Shown: in pieces, positions 40,436 through 49,581 of the stretch
Layout of the letters: every line of letters starts with the position of its first letter
How positions within the stretch are numbered: position 1 is the first letter of the stretch
Assembly (NCBI GenBank): GCA_964384215.1
Contig: CAYLLB010000001.1
Location: 144,325 to 208,324 of the forward strand
Reading direction: 5' to 3'
From: JAJFUV01 sp964384215
Lineage (GTDB): Bacteria; Acidobacteriota; Terriglobia; Bryobacterales; Bryobacteraceae
DNA: 64,000 nt
Notes under the pieces: model-generated
Told to the model about the DNA's origin: nothing
Seen by the model: the letters and a program-made list of their open reading frames with translations, nothing else
Database searches by the model: none
Made by a program: the position numbers and the translations under genes

Positions 40436-42085
40436 CTACAGCTTCCGCACTTCGGCGTATTCGGGTCCGGCCGGTGTGCCGGCGAAATCGAGCGTGGCTT
40501 CCAACTGCGTCGGGCCGGACTTCAAGTGAAGGCGTTTGAAGACGCAGCCGGGCGCGCGCGGCGCCAGATCGAGTTTCGCCTCCGCACCCGCGAGCCTCAC
40601 CGTGGCGCTTCCTGCGGCTTCGCGCGGCGGGAAATCGAACGAGATTTCGTAATCGCCGGCCGTCCTGACATCGACCACCCAGTGGCCACGCCCGCTGGTC
40701 TTCCAACTGGCGTCCGGTCCGCGCAGATCCTGGCGGGTGAGCCGGACGGGGTTCTCGAACCTGGTGCCCACGTAAATGGGCGGCGGATCGTAGCCGCGCG
40801 TGGAGGAGACGTCGCGGAACCACTCCTCATATGCTCGGCGCATGCCCGCGACGCGATCCGTATCGGATGTGGCGATGTCCCGGGATTCGGCCGGGTCGGA
40901 TTCGAGGTCGTAGAGTTCCTTGCCGTTCACCAGCTTGTAGCGCTGATTGAGGACACAGGCGTTGCGGAACGGTTCCGGCACGTCGCCGCGGTGCCACTGG
41001 AGGAACAGGTTGCGGTCTGGCCAGTCTACCCGGCCTCCGCGCACCAGCGGCATCAGGCTGCGGCCGTCCAGCTTCACCTTTTCCGGCAGCGGCACCCCGC
41101 AGGCATCGGCCAGGGTAGGCAGCACGTCGATGTGGGCGGCGAGGCGGTCCACGCGGCCCGGTTTGAGGCGGGCGGGCCACCGCATGAAAAACGGAACGCG
41201 GATGCCGCCTTCGTACACCGTACCCTTCAAGCCGCGCATCCCGCCGTTGAAGCGCACACGGTCGGGCCCATTGTCGGTCATGAAGATCACGATGGTGTTC
41301 TCTTCGAGTTTCAGCGCGCGAAGGCGTTCAAGCACGCGGCCGATGTTGTCATCGATGTTGGTCACCATGCCGTAGACCTTCGAGTCCCACTCGTTTAGGC
41401 CGGCGGCGCGGTAAGGCGCGACGTGACGCTCGTCCACCTCCAACGGCTGGTGGGGAGCGTTCGTGGCGAGGTAGGTGAAGAAGGGGCGGTTGCGGTTCTT
41501 CTCGATAAACTCGATCGCGGCGTTGGCAAAGATGTCGGTGCAGTAGCCGGGCGTCTTGCGCGCGACGCCGTTGTAAAGAAGTACGGGATCGAAGTAGCGC
41601 TCGTTCGGCACGCCGGAGGGCTGCGAAAGACCGCCGCCGCGATGGACGATGGAGGTGTCCCAGCCCCGGTCAGTGGCTCGCATTGGGTAGTTGTCGCCCA
41701 GATGCCACTTGCCGAAGATGCCAGTCGGGTAGCCTGCGGTGTGGAAGATCTGGGCGATGGTCACTTCGTCGGGGTGCAGGTTCGATCGGCCCAAGTACGT
41801 GTCGACCACACTGGTGCGGTAGTTCCACCGGCCCGTCATCAGCGAGCTTCGCGTGGGCGAACAGACCGGGCTCACATGGAAGCGCGTGAATTGCACGCCT
41901 TCGCGGGCGATGCGGTCCATGTTCGGAGTGTGGATCCGAGGGTTGCCGTGAATGCCGACGTCTCCGTAGCCCTGATCGTCCGTGATGATGAGTACGACGT
42001 TGGGGAGTTTCGGCGGCATGGCGCGCGCGGCTATGGGCGTCGCGGCGGCCGCATGGAGGAACGAGCGCCTGGTTGTTATAGACAT
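40436..42085 (-). CDS. Secreted sulfatase (formylglycine type)
   Basis: Predicted exported sulfatase of 549 residues with a twin-arginine-like signal (TTRRSFLHAAAATPIAARA). Metal ligands lie in LIITDDQGYGDVG. The formylglycine motif is VCSPTRSSLMTGRW with Cys75 to be modified. GKWHLGD and PFFTYLATNAPHQP are also typical of family S1. A C-terminal beta-sandwich extension (about 450-549) is present. It is the last gene of a leftward four-gene operon with an alpha-L-fucosidase, which suggests action on sulfated fucose-containing glycans. Confidence 0.95.
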   Translation of the reverse strand: MSITTRRSFLHAAAATPIAARAMPPKLPNVVLIITDDQGYGDVGIHGNPRIHTPNMDRIAREGVQFTRFHVSPVCSPTRSSLMTGRWNYRTSVVDTYLGRSNLHPDEVTIAQIFHTAGYPTGIFGKWHLGDNYPMRATDRGWDTSIVHRGGGLSQPSGVPNERYFDPVLLYNGVARKTPGYCTDIFANAAIEFIEKNRNRPFFTYLATNAPHQPLEVDERHVAPYRAAGLNEWDSKVYGMVTNIDDNIGRVLERLRALKLEENTIVIFMTDNGPDRVRFNGGMRGLKGTVYEGGIRVPFFMRWPARLKPGRVDRLAAHIDVLPTLADACGVPLPEKVKLDGRSLMPLVRGGRVDWPDRNLFLQWHRGDVPEPFRNACVLNQRYKLVNGKELYDLESDPAESRDIATSDTDRVAGMRRAYEEWFRDVSSTRGYDPPPIYVGTRFENPVRLTRQDLRGPDASWKTSGRGHWVVDVRTAGDYEISFDFPPREAAGSATVRLAGAEAKLDLAPRAPGCVFKRLHLKSGPTQLEATLDFAGTPAGPEYAEVRKL

Positions 42086-42087
42086 GG

Positions 42088-42888
42088 TTAGTGGTACACG
42101 ATCGGCCGCAGGGGCCGTACGTAGATGTTGCGGTAAGCGACCGGGCCGTGGTCGCCCTGCAGCATGAGGGGATTCAGCGGGGCTTCCGCAATGGGCATGT
42201 GCGAGCGGGTGGGACCGTCGACCTCGACGTTCTCCTGGACGGCCAGGCCATTGTGAAGCACCCGCAGGAAACGGGCGTTTTCAATCTTCTTGCCATTTGC
42301 ATCGAACCGCGGCGCGCGGAACCAGATCTGAAAACTCTGCCATTCGCCCGGACGGCGGCTGGCGTTCACTTTGGGTGCGGACCCGCCGGCACCCTGGTTA
42401 TCGATCCAGCGCTGATAAACGCCGCCGCAATCGGCGCTGCCCAATCTCCACCAGGCTCCGTAGCTGTCGAAGACCTGGATTTCATAGAGACCCTGCAAAT
42501 ACACGCCGGAGTTGCTGCCCCTGGAGATCATGAACTCGAGATACAGCTCCAGGTCGCCGAACTTCTGGTCCGTGACGATGTTGCTGGTTTTGCCCTGGGC
42601 GCTGTTCAGCATGGAGCCGCCGCCGGAGGGTTCGGCGAACAGGCGCGTGGGCCCGTACTGCTCCCAGCGCACTCCCCGCGTGGTGAACCACTCAAGCGGC
42701 TTGCCGTTCTGAGCGTGCCATCCGGCGAGGTCCTTGCCATTGAGCAGCGGCGTCCAGCCAGATTCAAGCAGGTAGGGCGGATCGCCGTGGGCCTCGCCGT
42801 CGGTCGATTCGGCGGGTTTCTGGGCAAGCACGATTCCGGCGATAACAAAGAGAGAGACAGCGATGGCGAACAACGCTCGACGCGACAT
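42088..42888 (-). CDS. Secreted DUF1080 (3-keto-disaccharide hydrolase-like) protein
   Basis: Exported protein of 266 residues (signal MSRRALFAIAVSLFVIAGIV). The concanavalin-like DUF1080 fold is seen in WTPLLNGKDLAGWHAQNG, FGDLELYLEFMISRGSNSGV, YLQGLYEIQVFDS and the final GPVAYRNIYVRPL. Family members hydrolyse 3-keto-glycosides or bind sugars and are abundant in Acidobacteria and Planctomycetes. It lies 2 nt before the sulfatase gene and 36 nt after the ThuA-like gene. Confidence 0.93.
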   Translation of the reverse strand: MSRRALFAIAVSLFVIAGIVLAQKPAESTDGEAHGDPPYLLESGWTPLLNGKDLAGWHAQNGKPLEWFTTRGVRWEQYGPTRLFAEPSGGGSMLNSAQGKTSNIVTDQKFGDLELYLEFMISRGSNSGVYLQGLYEIQVFDSYGAWWRLGSADCGGVYQRWIDNQGAGGSAPKVNASRRPGEWQSFQIWFRAPRFDANGKKIENARFLRVLHNGLAVQENVEVDGPTRSHMPIAEAPLNPLMLQGDHGPVAYRNIYVRPLRPIVYH

Positions 42889-42924
42889 GCGGACAATATA
42901 GCATCGCGCGTCGAGCGGAGACAG

Positions 42925-43836
42925 CTACTTTCTTTTGCGGAAACCGATGGGACTGGGGTTGTACGGCACGGTGAAATCGACTTTGGCGCGACGCGGGATC
43001 TTCGATTCCATTCCCAACGCCCAGTAACAGGCGTTCACCATCATGCGGCGGAAAGCGTCATTAGCGAAATCGCCGGGGTGCCCCATCGTGGTGGTAAACA
43101 CGCGCGCGCCTTTGTAGCTCTTGATCCAGGCCACCGGGACGAGTTTCTTGGCTGGATTCGGAGGGGATGTGGGCTCCATGCCCGCAAGCACCTGTCCCAG
43201 CAGAATGGGCTTCGAATCGCCGGTCAGAGTCGTGATTGCGTAAACGTCCGACGGCCCCCAGACGTCCTTTACTCCCCGCAGAATCGGGTGGCGTTCCATG
43301 CCGGGAGCGGGTACCCCCCGGGTGCTCTCTTTCTGGTGGACCCCGTAGTGGTTGATCCAGGTTTCGCCGAGCACCTGGCGTCCGAAGCCGCCTTCGAATT
43401 CCCGGCTGCGGAAGCTGTAGCGTGCGTACGGGCTCGCGAGGTTCTTCTGGTAGTTGAAGGCGTGGGTCGAGGTGCGGAGGGCGACGATGGGGCGGCCGGC
43501 TTCCGCGTAGTCGATGATGTGCTTCATCTGGGCATCGGGCAATTCCTGGAAGCGCAGGAACATGACCATCAGGTCCGCTTTGTCGAGCGCCTCCAGGCCT
43601 ACCAGGTTGTCCGAGACGCCGGGATCGACTTCGCCAGTTTGCGGGTTGCGCGGCAGCACGAGGGTGCAGCGGAAGCCGTGATGCGCTTCGAGCATCTTGG
43701 CGAAAGCCGGCATCGATTCTTCGGAGCGGTACTCTTGATCGCCTACCACGAAGACCACGTGCCTGCCCTTGCCGGCGAGGCGTGCGGCGGCGAGCGCGGG
43801 CACGAGCGAACCCATCAGCGTTCTGCGTGTGATCAT
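42925..43836 (-). CDS. Secreted ThuA-like protein
   Basis: Protein of 303 residues with an N-terminal twin-arginine-like signal (ITRRTLMGSLVPALAAARLA). A class-I glutamine-amidotransferase-like fold of the ThuA type follows: VVFVVGDQEYRSEESMPAFA, LVGLEALDKADLMVMFLRFQ, GRPIVALRTSTHAF and the end VFTTTMGHPGDF. ThuA-like proteins occur with sugar-utilisation genes and their activity is mostly unknown. It sits in the fucosidase-sulfatase operon, 7 nt after the fucosidase. Confidence 0.9.
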   Translation of the reverse strand: MITRRTLMGSLVPALAAARLAGKGRHVVFVVGDQEYRSEESMPAFAKMLEAHHGFRCTLVLPRNPQTGEVDPGVSDNLVGLEALDKADLMVMFLRFQELPDAQMKHIIDYAEAGRPIVALRTSTHAFNYQKNLASPYARYSFRSREFEGGFGRQVLGETWINHYGVHQKESTRGVPAPGMERHPILRGVKDVWGPSDVYAITTLTGDSKPILLGQVLAGMEPTSPPNPAKKLVPVAWIKSYKGARVFTTTMGHPGDFANDAFRRMMVNACYWALGMESKIPRRAKVDFTVPYNPSPIGFRKRK

Positions 43837-43843
43837 AACGGCC

Positions 43844-45310
43844 CTATCTCGCCAACCCCTTGAACTTCACCACGTAGGCCCACTGCACCCTGGCGGGATC
43901 GCCGGATGCCGGCGGCATTTCGACGGTCACGTTCTTACCCTTGGCGGTCCACTTCAACGGGCCCGGCGTGCCGAGCATGGAAACCTCCATCGCCCGCGGC
44001 GCGGCTACGTCTTTCAGGACGAACTGACGGCCGGGCCAGCGGGGCACGATGGCGTACAGATCGCCGCCCTTGGCCGTGAAGAAGCATTCGATGACGGCCT
44101 GGTCCGGCTTAGTGCGATCGACGTAATCGGTCACTTCGTAGCGCTTCATGTATTCGCCGGTTTCCAGTTTTTTCTGCACGCCTTCGCTCCACTGGCGGGT
44201 GCGCTTCCATGTCTTCGTGCCGTAAATCGCTTCGCCATTCACCGACAGCCAGCGCCCCATCTGGATCAGGCGCTGCTGCATGATGACGGGGATGCGTCCG
44301 TCGCCCGTGGGCCCGATGTCCAGAAGGAAGTTGCCGCCACGGCTCACCAGGTCGACGAGCATCAGGATCAGCTCGCGGTCCGAGCGATAGTCGTTCAACT
44401 GCTCGGCGCGGTTGTAACCATAGGAGTGACCCATGCCGCGGCTCTCTTCCCAAGGATGCGTCGAGCCTTCCAGCCCCGCCGTGTACTCGGTGGTGTAATA
44501 GCCGCCGTGCTTGTGACGGCAGTCCTTACCCCAGCGGTCGTCGATGGCGACTTCATCCTTAACAGGGGATTCGTTGAACAGCCACGCCAGCAATTCGGGC
44601 GAGCGCCACTCGGCGCTGGTCAGATCCCACTCGCCGTCGGAGAAGATGGTCGCCGGCTTGTAGCGCGTGACCACGTCCTTGAACTGCGGGTGCATGTGTT
44701 CGGTGACGTAGCGGGGCTTGTCGGAAAGCCAGAGCGGGTTGTACCACTCGTAGAGCGAATAATAGATGCCCATCTTCAGGCCGCGTGCCCGCACGGCGTT
44801 GGTGAGGTCTCCCAGCAGGTCGCGTTTCGGACCCACGGAAACGCTGTTCCAGGGCTTGCCCCAGCTTCGATCCGCTTCCGCGCTGGGCCAGAGAGTGAAG
44901 CCCTCATGGTGCTTTGACGTGAGCACGACGTACTTGGCGCCGGACTTCTCGAACACCTCGGCCCAGTAGGCGGGATCATACAACTCGGCACGGAACATGG
45001 GCACGAAATTCTCGTAGGGGAAATTCTCGCCGTAGTTGCGCGTATGGAACAGCCAGGTGGCGTTTGGCTTGCCCTTTTCCGTGGGGCCTTTGCTCAACTG
45101 GTTCCAATACCATTCGGCGTAGGAGCCGACTCTTCCGTAGGCCGGCACCGAGTACGCGCCCCAGTGGATGAAGATGCCGAACTTGGCATCGGTGAACCAG
45201 GAGGGGGTGGGACGGCTGTCGATGGAGGCCCAGTTGGCCTCGTAGCGCTTGTCGGCGCCGAAGGCGAGCGTGACGGCAAGGCAGATCAGGAGCAGAATAC
45301 GGACTTTCAT
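43844..45310 (-). CDS. Secreted alpha-L-fucosidase (GH29)
   Basis: Exported glycosidase of 488 residues (signal MKVRILLLICLAVTLAFGA). The GH29 barrel shows WFTDAKFGIFIHWGAYSVPA, AKYVVLTSKHHEGFTLWPS, and the nucleophile region ATIFSDGEWD. The conserved NFLLDIGPTGDGRIP stretch follows, and a C-terminal beta domain ends the protein. It releases L-fucose from glycans. It is the first gene of the leftward operon fucosidase-ThuA-DUF1080-sulfatase. Confidence 0.95.
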   Translation of the reverse strand: MKVRILLLICLAVTLAFGADKRYEANWASIDSRPTPSWFTDAKFGIFIHWGAYSVPAYGRVGSYAEWYWNQLSKGPTEKGKPNATWLFHTRNYGENFPYENFVPMFRAELYDPAYWAEVFEKSGAKYVVLTSKHHEGFTLWPSAEADRSWGKPWNSVSVGPKRDLLGDLTNAVRARGLKMGIYYSLYEWYNPLWLSDKPRYVTEHMHPQFKDVVTRYKPATIFSDGEWDLTSAEWRSPELLAWLFNESPVKDEVAIDDRWGKDCRHKHGGYYTTEYTAGLEGSTHPWEESRGMGHSYGYNRAEQLNDYRSDRELILMLVDLVSRGGNFLLDIGPTGDGRIPVIMQQRLIQMGRWLSVNGEAIYGTKTWKRTRQWSEGVQKKLETGEYMKRYEVTDYVDRTKPDQAVIECFFTAKGGDLYAIVPRWPGRQFVLKDVAAPRAMEVSMLGTPGPLKWTAKGKNVTVEMPPASGDPARVQWAYVVKFKGLAR

Positions 45311-45353
45311 GACTCTCTCATCCTACTAATTTCGCGGGCGAGATTCCGATACA

Positions 45354-47210
45354 ATGCCGTTCATGCGTAGCTGGTCTGTGGCTCTGCTTCTGATCCTGGC
45401 CGGCCAAGGCGCGTTTGCCGAGACGGCCCTGGTAGTAAAGTCACCCATGTCCCCGCCAGCCTGGGCGTTGCTCGAGCGCGAACTGTTGAGGTTCGACTCG
45501 CTGGCCTGTGAACGATTCGCCGCCAAGTACGTCGACGAGCGCGGCTACCTGCTGCATACGCCGCGCTGGGGGACTCTGGACGGGCCCGACGACGCCATCG
45601 AGACGTTCTTCAACTGGACGCTGCTTTACGCGCTGGGCGGTTCGGATACGGTGCTGGAGGCATACAAGAAAGCGCAGGAAGGCCACTGGAAGCAGTACGG
45701 CGAGATGCGAACGCGCCTCACCAGGCTGGCGGAAAACGGCGCGTATTACAAAGAGTTCATCACGCAGTCCGACTGGTTCCACACCGGCGAAGGCATGCGC
45801 GCTTTCATGCTGCTGGGCCTCTGTGAACCCACCAATGCACGCTACATCGAACGCATGAAGCGCTTCGCCGGACTCTACATGAACGAAGATCCGGAGGCGC
45901 CCAACTACGATCCCGAGCGCAAGCTGATCAAAAGCATCTGGAACGGCAGCAAAGGCCCCATGCTGCACAAGGCGACCGTGTACGACTGGGTGGGCGACCC
46001 GGTGCCCGGGAAGTTCCACCTCCTTCACAACGCCGCGGGCCGCGGCAAGATGCTGGATCTGGAGACCTGGTATCCGAAGATGCTGGCGCACTGCGCCGAG
46101 TACCTGGACAGCGTGGGCGACAATCCCCTCAACCTGGCCGCGACCACGCTGGCGTTGAATGCTTACGCGTTGACGGGCGAAACGAAGTACAGGGACTGGA
46201 TCAAGGATTACGCCGGCGCCTGGAAGCAGCGTACCGAAGCCTGCGGCGGCAACATTCCGTCGAACGTCGGCCTGGACGGCACGCCCGGCGGCGAATATAA
46301 AGGCCAGTGGTGGAAGGGAACCTACGGCTGGAACTTCACCATCTTCGATGGGGAGATCGAGAAGATCGCGCACCGCAACAATTTCGAGGCCGGTTCGTGG
46401 CCCGGCTTCAGCGCCGCGTTGCTGGCGACCGGCGACCAGGGTTTCATCGACGTGTTGCGCCGTCAGATGGACAACATCTTCGCGCATCAGAAGAAGGCTC
46501 ACGGAAGGCTGCTGCTGCCGCGGAATTACGGAGACCCGCGCGGCTACAAATACGACGGCCCGCCGCAGTGGTACAACTACGTCCAGAATCCTTACGCCTC
46601 GCGCCTCACCGAGATCTACCTGTGGTCGATGGATCGCCGGGACCTGAAGCGCGTGGACAAGACCGGTTGGATTGGGTATCTCGAAGGACTCGATCCTGGA
46701 TATCCGGAGAAGGCGCTGGCCGCGGACTTGGAGCGCGTACGAAAAACACTGGCGGACATTCGCGAGGACACCACAACGCCCCAGACGCGTCTCGCTGATT
46801 ATCTTCTCGGCATGAATCCGGCCGAGACCGATGCTCTCACGAACCTGATGCTGGGAGGATACTTCGGCGGGCGCATCTGGACGCTGCACAGCCGCTTCCG
46901 GTATTTCGATCCCGTGCGCCGGCGCGCCGGGTTGCCGGAGGACGTGGCAGCGCTGGTCGAAAAGTTGGGCTCGGATTCGGCGACCCTGACACTGGTGAAC
47001 GTGAATCCCGTGGACGCGCGCACCGTGATTGTGCAGGCGGGCGGTTACGCGGAGCACCGCTTCGATACGGCGCAGACCGGAGGCGGGACGATCGCGATCA
47101 ACGCGCCGCACGTCGAGGTGAGGCTTGAGCCTGGCTGCGGCGCCCGGATCGAATTCAAGATGACGCGTTACCAGAACCGGCCCACGCTGGCGCATCCATG
47201 GAGTCAGTAA
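45354..47210 (+). CDS. Unidentified secreted protein, probably (alpha/alpha)-barrel
   Basis: Exported protein of 618 residues (signal ending GQGAFAET; a second ATG at 45363 is an equally good start). It is rich in long helices with aromatic and acidic residues (GPDDAIETFFNWTLLYALGG, LAATTLALNAYALTGETKYR, NNFEAGSWPGFSAALLATGD), a pattern seen in (alpha/alpha)6-barrel glycosidases and lyases. A small beta domain (about 540-618) ends the protein. I cannot place it in a named family. It is divergent from the fucosidase operon, so a glycan-related role is likely by context only. Confidence 0.8.
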   Translation: MPFMRSWSVALLLILAGQGAFAETALVVKSPMSPPAWALLERELLRFDSLACERFAAKYVDERGYLLHTPRWGTLDGPDDAIETFFNWTLLYALGGSDTVLEAYKKAQEGHWKQYGEMRTRLTRLAENGAYYKEFITQSDWFHTGEGMRAFMLLGLCEPTNARYIERMKRFAGLYMNEDPEAPNYDPERKLIKSIWNGSKGPMLHKATVYDWVGDPVPGKFHLLHNAAGRGKMLDLETWYPKMLAHCAEYLDSVGDNPLNLAATTLALNAYALTGETKYRDWIKDYAGAWKQRTEACGGNIPSNVGLDGTPGGEYKGQWWKGTYGWNFTIFDGEIEKIAHRNNFEAGSWPGFSAALLATGDQGFIDVLRRQMDNIFAHQKKAHGRLLLPRNYGDPRGYKYDGPPQWYNYVQNPYASRLTEIYLWSMDRRDLKRVDKTGWIGYLEGLDPGYPEKALAADLERVRKTLADIREDTTTPQTRLADYLLGMNPAETDALTNLMLGGYFGGRIWTLHSRFRYFDPVRRRAGLPEDVAALVEKLGSDSATLTLVNVNPVDARTVIVQAGGYAEHRFDTAQTGGGTIAINAPHVEVRLEPGCGARIEFKMTRYQNRPTLAHPWSQ

Positions 47211-47274
47211 GTCCGGGATGGGGTGCGCGAGAAGGATGTGGGGCGCACCACGGTCGGGATAGAATCAGATTCTG

Positions 47275-47520
47275 ATGGATATCGGACAGGCGCAACAGGA
47301 GATTGTGCGCATCCTCACGGAAACCCTGAAGGCCAAGGGACGGACTCCGGAGAACCTGCGCGAAGATACGCAGTTACTCGGTGGGATGCTGCCGATTGAC
47401 TCGCTGGATCTGGCCGGGCTGGTCGTGAATCTGACCGAAGCCACCGGCAAGGATCCGTTCGCGAACGGCTTTATCGCCTTTCGCACTATCGGCGAACTGG
47501 CGCGGCTGTATGCCGATTAA
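47275..47520 (+). CDS. Acyl carrier protein
   Basis: Small carrier protein of 81 residues with the phosphopantetheine attachment motif in LPIDSLDLAGLVVNL (Ser at the DSL position). The fold pattern matches ACP or PCP. It heads a cassette with an AMP-forming ligase (9 nt downstream), an SDR reductase and a GT-C-like membrane protein. The ligase may load this ACP. It is separate from any fatty-acid synthase genes, so it is a dedicated carrier. Confidence 0.92.
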   Translation: MDIGQAQQEIVRILTETLKAKGRTPENLREDTQLLGGMLPIDSLDLAGLVVNLTEATGKDPFANGFIAFRTIGELARLYAD

Positions 47521-47529
47521 GCTCCACTC

Positions 47530-48834
47530 ATGGATCTTCTGACCAATCACGCGGGCGGCCCGGATGCCGTAGTAGTTCGCGGACCCGGCCGGTCCGTGAC
47601 CTGGGAAGACATCATGACTCGGGCGAGCGGACTGGCCGCCCGGCTGCACGACGACGCCATGACGCGTGTGGCGCTGGCCGCCGCGTCTCCTGAGTCGCTC
47701 ATGGCCGCATTGCTGTCCTGCAGAGCGGCCGGCTGCGAGCTTCTGCTACTGCGCTCTGCAGTGCCGCCCGGCGATCCTTCCTTGTGCGAGTGGGAGGCCG
47801 GCGGATTGCTGGATGCGGAGCTGAATCTCACGGTTTTCTCCAGACGGCCTGCCGCCGCGGGTTTTGCCATCCTGCTGCCTACTTCGGGCACCACGGGCAA
47901 GCCCAAGATCGCCCGCCATTCGATAGATGCCCTTCTTGGCCGCATCCGCTTTCGGTCTTCGCCGGGGAGCCGCGCGCGCTGGCTGCTCACTTATCATCCA
48001 GCCAGTTTTGCGGGCTTGCAGGTGCTGCTGACGGTGCTGGCTTCCGGCGCGGAACTGGTCAGCGTGGAACAGTCCAATGTGCCGGAACTGGCCCGCGCGG
48101 CTGAGGAGTTTCTTCCCACGCACATAAGCGCTACGCCCACCTTCTGGCGGGCGTTTCTGGTCGCGCTGGGTGAAGACGCCGTGCGGTTGCCGCTTGAACA
48201 GATCACGCTGGGTGGCGAAATTGTGGACCAGGCCACGCTGGAGCGCTTGCATGCGCTGTTCCCGCGGGCCGGCATCACACACATCTATGCTTCCACCGAG
48301 GCCGGCGCCTTGTTCGCGGTGCGGGATGGCGAGGCGGGCTTTCCTGCGCGGTGGCTGGACGAAGGCGTGGACGGGGCGCGATTGCGCATCCGCGACGGTG
48401 AACTGCAGGTGCTGAGCCCTCGCGCCATGTTGGGATATGCCGGCAGTGCGCCCTCGTCACCGCTTCTCGATGATGGTTGGCTCAGGACAGGCGACCTGGT
48501 GGAGTGCCGCGGGGAGCGCGTATATTTCCTGGGACGGGCCGATAGCGTGATCAGCGTCGGCGGGGCCAAGCTGACCCCCGAAGAAGTAGAGGCCGTGTTG
48601 TTGAAGGTTCCCGGCGTGGCCGAGGTCCGGGTATTCGGCGTTAAGAATCCGATTACGGGTTACCTGGTCGGCGCCGAGATCGTTCCGGAAGCGGGCGCCG
48701 ACACGGGGCAACTACGGGAAGCCTTGCTGGCTGCCGCCCGCGCGCGGCTGGATTCCTACAAAGTGCCTCGCGTGATCCGCTTCATCGAGTCGATCCGGCT
48801 TTCCGAGGTGGGCAAGAAAGACAGGAGCGCATGA
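47530..48834 (+). CDS. AMP-forming acyl-CoA/acyl-ACP ligase
   Basis: ANL-superfamily adenylating enzyme of 434 residues. The AMP-binding loop is ILLPTSGTTGKPKIARHS. A5 and A8 regions are seen in THIYASTEAGALFAV, DGWLRTGDLVECRG and GRADSVISVGGAKLTPEEVE. The final catalytic Lys lies in LSEVGKKDRSA. It is shorter than most family members (about 500). It lies between an ACP gene and an SDR gene (ATGA overlap), which suggests activation of an acyl group for transfer to the ACP. Confidence 0.93.
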   Translation: MDLLTNHAGGPDAVVVRGPGRSVTWEDIMTRASGLAARLHDDAMTRVALAAASPESLMAALLSCRAAGCELLLLRSAVPPGDPSLCEWEAGGLLDAELNLTVFSRRPAAAGFAILLPTSGTTGKPKIARHSIDALLGRIRFRSSPGSRARWLLTYHPASFAGLQVLLTVLASGAELVSVEQSNVPELARAAEEFLPTHISATPTFWRAFLVALGEDAVRLPLEQITLGGEIVDQATLERLHALFPRAGITHIYASTEAGALFAVRDGEAGFPARWLDEGVDGARLRIRDGELQVLSPRAMLGYAGSAPSSPLLDDGWLRTGDLVECRGERVYFLGRADSVISVGGAKLTPEEVEAVLLKVPGVAEVRVFGVKNPITGYLVGAEIVPEAGADTGQLREALLAAARARLDSYKVPRVIRFIESIRLSEVGKKDRSA

Positions 48835-49574
48835 GCAGGGAGCAACAAGTCGTTGTTGTCACCGGAGGGGCCCGCGGCCTGGGTTTGGCGATTGTGGAGG
48901 ACCTCCTCAAGCAGGGCTACTCCATCGCCACGTGCAGCCTTTCGCCGAATCCGCGCATGACCGAAATCGGCAAGCGGGCCCCGGAGCGTTTTCTGTGGCG
49001 CGCCTGCCAGATCGGCGTTGCGGCGGAGGAAGAGGCTTTCTTCGAAGCTGTCACGGATTGGATGGGGAACCGGACGCTTTACGGATTGGTGAATAACGCG
49101 GGTATCGCGGGAGAAGGCATCCTGGCGACCTACCCGGCGGTGGACATCGAGCACCTCCTTCAAGTAAACCTGCTCGGCGCGCTCCGGCTGTCGAGGCTGT
49201 TTCTGCGAATGATGCTCTCGCGGAACTGGAGTGGGCGCCTCATCAACATCAGCTCCATCATAGGCAGCCGCGGTTACACGGGGTTGACCGCCTATGCCGC
49301 CACAAAAGCGGGCCTGGACGGAGCCACGCGCGCTCTCGCCCGCGAGGTGGGCCGGCGGAACATCACAGTGAATTCGGTTGCTCCAGGGTATCTGGAAACG
49401 GAAATGTCGGCGGGGTTGAGCGGTTCGCAGCGGCAGCAAATCGTGCGCCGCACTCCCCTGGGCCGTCTTGGCACAGTGGACGACGTTGTGCCTCTAGTGC
49501 GATTCCTGCTCGGCGAAGAGGCCCGATTCATCACCGGCCAAACGCTGATCGTCGATGGCGGCATCACTTGCTGA
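48831..49574 (+). CDS. Short-chain dehydrogenase/reductase (FabG-like)
   Basis: NAD(P)-dependent oxidoreductase of 247 residues. It has the cofactor motif VVVTGGARGLGLAIVEDL, the NNAG motif (LVNNAGIAGEG) and the catalytic Ser-Tyr-Lys (INISSIIGSRG, then AYAATKAGLDG). The C-terminus ITGQTLIVDGGITC is classical. It is most similar in pattern to 3-oxoacyl-ACP reductases, which fits the ACP and ligase before it. It overlaps the ligase stop by four bases. Confidence 0.94.
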   Translation: MSREQQVVVVTGGARGLGLAIVEDLLKQGYSIATCSLSPNPRMTEIGKRAPERFLWRACQIGVAAEEEAFFEAVTDWMGNRTLYGLVNNAGIAGEGILATYPAVDIEHLLQVNLLGALRLSRLFLRMMLSRNWSGRLINISSIIGSRGYTGLTAYAATKAGLDGATRALAREVGRRNITVNSVAPGYLETEMSAGLSGSQRQQIVRRTPLGRLGTVDDVVPLVRFLLGEEARFITGQTLIVDGGITC

Positions 49575-49581
49575 CGAATCC

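Noticed and set aside
45441..47195. 584-codon minus-strand frame opposite the unidentified secreted protein.
   Set aside because: It is His/Arg/Gln-rich without motifs, while the plus strand has a signal peptide and an amphipathic helix pattern.
47223..47258. Inverted repeat GGTGCGC and GCGCACC before the ACP gene.
   Set aside because: Seven-bp stem with a long loop and no T-run; could arise by chance in this GC-rich DNA.
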